A stretch of DNA of 64,000 bases, taken from NCBI RefSeq assembly GCF_023008405.1, contig NZ_CP095376.1, forward strand, positions 1,450,001-1,514,000. Reading direction: 5' to 3'. The notes under the pieces were generated by a model, which saw nothing but the letters and a program-made list of their open reading frames with translations, was not told the DNA's origin and searched no databases. The translations under genes were made by a program, and so were the position numbers. The DNA comes from Amycolatopsis sp. FBCC-B4732 (GTDB taxonomy: Bacteria; Actinomycetota; Actinomycetes; Mycobacteriales; Pseudonocardiaceae). Shown here in pieces: positions 59,754 through 64,000 of this stretch. Position 1 is the first letter of the stretch. Every line of letters begins with the position of its first letter.

Positions 59754-60319
59754 GCACCGCCGTCTGGTACTTCAGCCGCGCGACCGGGCTCGTGTCGCTG
59801 GTGCTCTTCACCGGCGTCGTCGTGCTCGGCGCGCTCGGCGCCGGCCGGTTCGCGACGCCCGCGTGGCCGCGGTTCACCGTCGCCGCCGTGCACCGGAACC
59901 TCGCGCTGACCAGTCTCACCTTCCTCGCCGTGCACATCGCGTCGGCGATCCTCGACGGCTACGTCCCGCTGAGCTGGCTCGACGTCGTGCTCCCGTTCGG
60001 CGCGGGCTACCAGCCGTTCTGGGTGGGCCTCGGCGCCGTCGCGATCGACCTGCTGCTCGCGATCGTCGTCACCAGCCTGGTCCGGACCCGCCTGCCCGCG
60101 CGGGTGTGGCGCGCCGTGCACTGGTCGGCCTACCTGTGCTGGCCGGTCGCGCTGGTGCACGGCATCGGCATGGCCGAGGACGACGCCGTGCGCGGCTGGA
60201 TCGTCGCGCTCGACGTGCTGTGCGCGCTGGCCGTGCTCGGCGCCGTCGCCTACCGCGCCGGCGTGAAGCACGCCGACACCGAAACCCGCAAGCTCTCGCC
60301 GCTGGGAGGCACCCGATGA
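59750..60319 (+). CDS. Ferric-reductase-like transmembrane cytochrome b
   Basis: 189 residues with five hydrophobic helices, for example GLVSLVLFTGVVVLGALGAG and AIDLLLAIVVTSLV. Paired histidines fit heme b ligation: AVHRNLALTSLTFLAVHIAS in helix 2-3 and AVHWSAYLCWPVALVHGIG in helix 5, as in the ferric-reductase-like family. It should pass electrons across the membrane. GTG start with 4-base overlaps to ApbE and to the NuoF-like gene. Confidence 0.87.
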   Translation: MSTAVWYFSRATGLVSLVLFTGVVVLGALGAGRFATPAWPRFTVAAVHRNLALTSLTFLAVHIASAILDGYVPLSWLDVVLPFGAGYQPFWVGLGAVAIDLLLAIVVTSLVRTRLPARVWRAVHWSAYLCWPVALVHGIGMAEDDAVRGWIVALDVLCALAVLGAVAYRAGVKHADTETRKLSPLGGTR

Positions 60320-61446
60320 GCATCCTGCCCCCGCACCGGCTCGACCTGGCCGGTCACCGGCGCCGCAACGGCGTCGTCCCCTGGGTCGCCTACCACGGCG
60401 ACGACGGCCGCGACCGGCTGGTGGAAGCCGTCGAAGCGGCCGGCCTGCGCGGCCGGGGCGGCGGCGGCTTCCCGACGGCGGTGAAGCTGCGCGCGGCCCG
60501 GTCGCGACGCTCGATCGTCGTCGCGAACGGCTGCGAAGGCGACCCGCTCAGCCGGAAGGACGCCGCGCTGCTGGCCTTGTCACCGCACCTGGTGGTGGAC
60601 GGCCTGCAGCTTGCCGCGCACGCGATCGGCGCCACCGAGACCGTGCTGTGCGTGGACACGGGCAGCCCGGTGCTGCCGAGCGTGACCGCGGCGCTGGCCG
60701 AGCGCGACGACCGCGTGCCGGTGCGGATCGCGGAGATCCCACGGCGGTACGTCGCTAGCGAGGAGAGCGCGCTGGTCCACTTCCTGACGTCCGGCGACGC
60801 GCGGCCGCTGGGCAAGGAGCCGCGGCCCGCCGAACGCGGGGTGCGGGGCCGCCCGACGCTGGTGGACAACGTCGAAACGCTGGCGCAGCTCGCTTCGGCG
60901 GTGCTGCTCGGCCCGCACCACTACCGCGCCGCGCGCACGGACCTGGTGACGGTGACCGGCGCGGTCCGCACCCCCGGCGTCGTCGAGCTCCCGGCGGGCC
61001 CGTCCCTGACGGCGGTGCTGGCCGCGGCGGGCGGCGAAACCGAGCCGCTGCAGGCGGTCCTCGTCGGCGGTTACGGCGGCACCTGGACGACCGACCTGCG
61101 CCTCGGGCTGTCGGGAATCCCCGCGGTGTACGCACTTCCGGCGAGCGCGTGCGGGCTGGAGTACACGGCGAAGGTGCTGGCGTTCCTCGCGGCGGAGTCG
61201 GCCCGGCAGTGCGGCCCGTGCATGTTCGGCCTGCCGTCGATCGCGGCGGACTTCGCGGAACTGGTGCGCGGCGGCCCTGCGGTGCACCGGCTGGCCCACC
61301 GCCTCCCGCTGCTGACCGGCCGCGGCGCGTGCGCCCACCCGGACGGCGCGGCCCGGCTGGCGGCGAGCGCGCTGCGCACGTTCGGCGCGGACGTCACCAC
61401 CCACCAGGCCGGTGGCCGGTGCCGGGTGCTGGAGGGAGTGGCGTGA
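60316..61446 (+). CDS. NuoF-like NADH-binding/SLBB iron-sulfur protein
   Basis: 376 residues. The FMN/NADH-binding loop GLRGRGGGGFPTAVK is near residue 44, ANGCEGDPLSRKDAALL near 70 and RYVASEESALVHFL near 144, followed by an SLBB domain (AGPSLTAVLAAAGG) and the cluster region QCGPCMFG with ACAHPDG and a final CRVLEG. It resembles the NADH dehydrogenase F subunit and would feed electrons from NAD(P)H to the ferredoxin and cytochrome. ATG overlap (ATGA) with the cytochrome gene. Confidence 0.87.
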   Translation: MSILPPHRLDLAGHRRRNGVVPWVAYHGDDGRDRLVEAVEAAGLRGRGGGGFPTAVKLRAARSRRSIVVANGCEGDPLSRKDAALLALSPHLVVDGLQLAAHAIGATETVLCVDTGSPVLPSVTAALAERDDRVPVRIAEIPRRYVASEESALVHFLTSGDARPLGKEPRPAERGVRGRPTLVDNVETLAQLASAVLLGPHHYRAARTDLVTVTGAVRTPGVVELPAGPSLTAVLAAAGGETEPLQAVLVGGYGGTWTTDLRLGLSGIPAVYALPASACGLEYTAKVLAFLAAESARQCGPCMFGLPSIAADFAELVRGGPAVHRLAHRLPLLTGRGACAHPDGAARLAASALRTFGADVTTHQAGGRCRVLEGVA

Positions 61447-61637
61447 AGCTCTCGGTGGACCCGATCGCCTGCCGCGGCCACGGGCTGTGCGCGGACCTGC
61501 TGCCGGAGCTCGTCCGGCTGGACGAGTGGGGTTACCCGGTAGTGGCGGCGGGGCCGGTGCCGCCGGAGCTGGCGGCGGAGACCCGCCGCGCGGCAAACGC
61601 TTGCCCGGCACTGGCGTTGCGGTTGCGGAAGGCGTGA
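61443..61637 (+). CDS. Small ferredoxin
   Basis: 64 residues, GTG start overlapping the NuoF-like stop by 4 bases. CRGHGLC near residue 10 and ACPALAL near 54 are the cysteine positions of the short single-cluster (3Fe-4S) ferredoxins of actinomycetes; the usual third-position Cys of a 4Fe-4S protein is replaced by His in the CxxHxxC motif. Last gene of the operon; likely accepts electrons from the NuoF-like protein or delivers them to it. Confidence 0.85.
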   Translation: MKLSVDPIACRGHGLCADLLPELVRLDEWGYPVVAAGPVPPELAAETRRAANACPALALRLRKA

Positions 61638-61702
61638 TCCGCCGGTTCCGCGCCGGGCGTCGAGGACTTCGACGCTCGATCAGCCGAACGGGAACCGGTG
61701 AC

Positions 61703-62908
61703 TCAGGCGGACGTCAGCGGCGCCGTCGCCAGCAGGTGGCTCGCCGCCACGCTCGCCCCATCCGCACGGACCTCGCCCGCGAACCGGCGTGCCCGGGCCG
61801 CCACCTCCGGGCGCAGCGCGACCTCCAGCGCCGCCGTCAACGCGGCCCCGGCCGGCACGCCCGGCTCCGTCGCTGCGCCGATGCCCAGCGTGCCGACGCG
61901 GGCGGCGAAGTAGTGCTGGTCGTACATCTGCGGCGCCACCACCTGGGGCGCGCCCGCGCTGGCCGCCGCCGTCGTCGTGCCCGCGCCGCCGTGGTGGACG
62001 ACCGCCGCCACCCGGCGGAACAGCGCCTGCTGGTTCACCTCGCCGACGCCGAAGCAGTCCGGGGCGCCGGGCGCGGCGAGGTCCGCCCAGCCGCGGGCGA
62101 TGACCGCCCGGCGGCCGTGGGCGCGGGCCGACGCCAGCATCGACTCGGCGAGCTCGCCCGGAGCGCGCATGCTGCCAAACCCGAAGTACACCGGTGGCTC
62201 GCCCGCGTCGAGGAACTCCTCGAGCCCGGGTGGCAGCGGGCGCTCGTCCGGCCAGATCCATGCGCCCGTTCGGACGATCCTGGTGTCACCCGGTTCGGGC
62301 CACGGCGCCAGCGCCGCGTCGGCCGCCAGCCACGGCCGGTCGGAGAACACGTGCGTCGGCAGGTCGGCGACGGGCGGCTGGCCGGCCGCCGCGCGGTGCT
62401 CGTCGACCCGGGCACCGAAGAATGTGTTCCAGCGGTCCGCGTCTTCGGCCCAAAGGGCGCGGTTTTCCGCCTTTCCGGGCGACCGCCACGGCATCGGCGG
62501 CGGCGCGTGCAGATCCGACGGCAGGGTGATCGGGCAGAAACTCGCGTAGACGTAGGCGGCGCCGCGGCGCTCGGCGATCGAGCGGGCGGCGAACTGCAGG
62601 GCCCCGGCCGCGACCAGGACGTCACAGCCCTCGGCCGCGGCCCCGATCGTCTCGAACTGGGTCGTCACGGTGTCCTCGGCCGCCTTGCGGATCTGCTCCG
62701 GTGTCGGCGGAACCCGGTGCGCCGAAGCGGTTCCGCGCAGCGGCGGGCCGATCGGCACGACGTCGAACCCGAGCTCGTCGAGCCCGTCCCGGAAGTCGGG
62801 CGGCACGCACAGCCGGACGTCCTGCCCGAGCGCGCTCAGTTCCGAGGCCAGCGCCACCACCGGCTGCACTTCGCCCCGCGAGCCGATCGTGGACAGCAGC
62901 ACGCGCAT
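61703..62908 (-). CDS. GT1 glycosyltransferase of the vancomycin GtfB type
   Basis: 401 residues from ATG 62908, preceded by GAGGGGA. N-terminal STIGSRGEVQPVVALASELS and the C-terminal donor-binding VVHHGGAGTTTAAASAGAPQ with VAPQMYDQHYFAARV identify a UDP/dTDP-sugar glycosyltransferase of the antibiotic-tailoring group. The acceptor-binding N half has no readable specificity. It stands alone, so it may glycosylate an antibiotic or small hydrophobic molecule for detoxification. The region from 62909 to 63158 is divergent intergenic with no gene. Confidence 0.88.
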   Translation of the reverse strand: MRVLLSTIGSRGEVQPVVALASELSALGQDVRLCVPPDFRDGLDELGFDVVPIGPPLRGTASAHRVPPTPEQIRKAAEDTVTTQFETIGAAAEGCDVLVAAGALQFAARSIAERRGAAYVYASFCPITLPSDLHAPPPMPWRSPGKAENRALWAEDADRWNTFFGARVDEHRAAAGQPPVADLPTHVFSDRPWLAADAALAPWPEPGDTRIVRTGAWIWPDERPLPPGLEEFLDAGEPPVYFGFGSMRAPGELAESMLASARAHGRRAVIARGWADLAAPGAPDCFGVGEVNQQALFRRVAAVVHHGGAGTTTAAASAGAPQVVAPQMYDQHYFAARVGTLGIGAATEPGVPAGAALTAALEVALRPEVAARARRFAGEVRADGASVAASHLLATAPLTSA

Positions 62909-63158
62909 GGAAAATCCCCTCATCGGAAAATGGTGAGCCCGGATTGTGGACCCGCACCCGGGGCTTGCCGCAAGCCCCGGTGTCCGCTATATATTTGAAT
63001 GGGGAGAGGGAATCCCGTGTCCTCTTCGACGTCTGATCGTGCTGCTTCCGGTGTGCTCTCCTGGCCCGCTCAGCCTGCGCCCACCCGGGGTCCTGCCGTA
63101 ACCTTTGATGACCGAACCCGGACCCGGTGAGGAAAAACCCGGTCGGCAGGAGGTCAGG

Positions 63159-63482
63159 ATGACACTTCGCAGCGTGCTCCTCGAAGACGAGGTCATCCTG
63201 TCCGTCGACGGGGTCTTCGACGGCGGCTTGGCCCCCACCTACCACCAGGCGATCGAAGACGCCTTCGCCGAGGCGGTCCGCCGCATCGTCGTGGACCTCA
63301 CGATGGCCACGGCGGTCGACGGCGGCGGCATCGCGGTGCTGGCCGCGACGGCGGCGGGCTGCACGGCCCGCGAGACGCAGCTGATCATCGCGATGCCGCG
63401 GGGCGTCGAGGCCGTCATCACGGATCCGGCCCAGGTCAGGCTGCTCCTGCGCAGCTTCGAACCCTGGCAGGACGCCGGCTAG
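63159..63482 (+). CDS. STAS-domain protein (anti-sigma-factor antagonist-like)
   Basis: 107 residues from ATG 63159, which is preceded by AGGAGGT; an earlier ATG at 63108 lacks a ribosome binding site and would add an uncharacteristic tail. The fold reads VILSVDGVFDGGLAPTYHQA, RIVVDLTMATAVDGGGIAVL and CTARETQLIIAMPRG. The phosphorylatable Ser of classical SpoIIAA proteins is replaced by the DGGG segment, so it may not be switched by phosphorylation. TAACCT at 63099-63104 could be a -10. Converges with the I42 gene (4-base overlap). Confidence 0.7.
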   Translation: MTLRSVLLEDEVILSVDGVFDGGLAPTYHQAIEDAFAEAVRRIVVDLTMATAVDGGGIAVLAATAAGCTARETQLIIAMPRGVEAVITDPAQVRLLLRSFEPWQDAG

Positions 63483-63787
63483 CGGACCCGCACGGTGAAC
63501 CGGAAGCGGTGCAGCTCGCTCTCCGGCGCCCACGGCCGCGCGTGCCGCGCCACCAGCGTCGTCTCACCCGGCTCGTCCGCGTGCAGGACGAACCGGTGTT
63601 CGCCGGTGCCGCCGGCCCGGTCCGCCACCGGGTGGAGGGTCTCTTCGACCACTCGCAGCGGCGGTTCCGGGCCGTCGAGCACCCACTGGTAGCCGGTGCC
63701 CGCGTTCTCGGGCAGGCGCAGCTCCAGCCGTTCGCCGGGCGCGACGTCCGCCGCCGCGCCGTCGGCTTCGAGCGTGATCACCCGCAC
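63479..63787 (-). CDS. I42-family (chagasin-like) cysteine protease inhibitor
   Basis: 102 residues, GTG start. The inhibitory loop RLPENAGTGYQWVL corresponds to the NPTTGYxW motif of chagasin, and ARPWAPESELHRFRFTVRV matches the RPW region. No signal peptide is visible. It lies 4 bases after the truncated gene at the window edge, suggesting cotranscription. Confidence 0.82.
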   Translation of the reverse strand: MRVITLEADGAAADVAPGERLELRLPENAGTGYQWVLDGPEPPLRVVEETLHPVADRAGGTGEHRFVLHADEPGETTLVARHARPWAPESELHRFRFTVRVR

Positions 63788-63791
63788 GGGC

Positions 63792-64000
63792 TCACCACAG
63801 GTAGATCTCGTGGATGAAGCCGTCGGCGGCCTCGGGATAGGTGACCGAGCCGCTCAGTTTCGCCGACGTGGCGAGCATCAACAGCGCTTCGTGCACGCCG
63901 TCGCTGTTCGTCGCGAGGCGCTTCCAGCCGACGCCGTCGACGAACGCGTAGCCGTTGCGGGCGGCGTTGTTCGTCCAGAGGGCGAGCACCTTCTTGTTCG
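63792..64000 (-). CDS. C-terminal part of an unrecognised protein (cut by window end)
   Basis: About 69 residues are visible, ending in GFIHEIYLW; the gene starts beyond base 64000. GYAFVDGVGWKRLATNSDGV and HEALLMLATSAKLSGSVTYP form a small alpha/beta unit of a kind I have seen at the C terminus of actinobacterial exported proteins without a known role. The chagasin-like gene follows after 4 bases. Confidence 0.5.
   Translation of the reverse strand, partial: NKKVLALWTNNAARNGYAFVDGVGWKRLATNSDGVHEALLMLATSAKLSGSVTYPEAADGFIHEIYLW

Noticed and set aside
63108..63158. Earlier start for the STAS gene
   Set aside because: ATG 63108 has no ribosome binding site, while ATG 63159 follows AGGAGGT and fits the family N terminus.

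Overview
This is a very high-GC window from a filamentous actinomycete. It is most likely a member of the Pseudonocardiaceae close to Amycolatopsis. That is an inference from gene content (a Pls/PosA-type synthetase, Tat-exported glycosidases, an actinobacterial-type YehL-like cluster), third-position GC, frequent GTG starts and many 4-base stop/start overlaps, not from any marker gene. No rRNA, tRNA, CRISPR array, transposase or integrase was recognised. The window starts inside one gene and ends inside another.

Layout. 1-5.6 kb: 3' part of a Pls-like non-ribosomal peptide synthetase, an M1 metallopeptidase and a convergent HExxH metalloprotease with a zinc ribbon. 5.8-11.4 kb: two tandem Tat-exported GH95-like glycosidases and a membrane-anchored cyclophilin. 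11.4-15.8 kb: a resorcinol/hydroxyquinol catabolic operon with a maleylacetate reductase-hydroxyquinol dioxygenase fusion and an AraC regulator. 16.0-19.3 kb: siderophore-interacting protein, 2Fe-2S reductase and PPOX flavoprotein divergent from a TetR regulator, then a polysaccharide-deacetylase relic. 19.4-30.0 kb: a hexuronate locus with uronate dehydrogenase, IclR regulator, SSS transporter, 5-dehydro-4-deoxyglucarate dehydratase, glucarate dehydratase, an unknown protein, ketoglutarate-semialdehyde dehydrogenase and a secreted PL8 polysaccharide lyase. Together they would take a uronate-containing polysaccharide to 2-oxoglutarate. 30.0-31.4 kb: a flavin monooxygenase pseudogene and a small cysteine-free bL36 gene.

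31.4-39.0 kb: a tightly coupled SWIM / DUF5691 / MoxR / DUF5682 / VWA operon, the actinobacterial counterpart of E. coli yehLMPQ, whose function is unknown. It carries an extra 57-bp-repeat ORF fitted between two genes with 4-base overlaps at both ends. 39.1-44.3 kb: a PadR/GyrI-like pair under a perfect palindrome, a SRPBCC-acyl-CoA ligase fusion, a WYL regulator and a VOC protein. 44.3-53.5 kb: 3-hydroxybutyrate dehydrogenase, an MHS transporter and a GAF/PucR regulator, then a compact two-gene RiPP locus (60-residue precursor candidate plus RRE/E1-like/YcaO cyclodehydratase), a PHB-depolymerase-type esterase and a tannase-like hydrolase. 53.5-58.3 kb: a GH6 cellulase pseudogene, a TolB-like exported protein, an MFS transporter and a secreted phosphoesterase. 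58.5-61.6 kb: a five-gene overlapping operon (small membrane peptide, ApbE flavin transferase, ferric-reductase-like cytochrome, NuoF-like subunit, ferredoxin) that looks like a trans-membrane electron conduit. 61.7-64 kb: a vancomycin-type glycosyltransferase, a STAS protein, a chagasin-type inhibitor and a truncated gene.

The best candidates for something undescribed are the minimal YcaO RiPP locus, the repeat ORF inside the YehL-like operon, and the ApbE conduit whose small peptide ends in a flavinylation-like motif.
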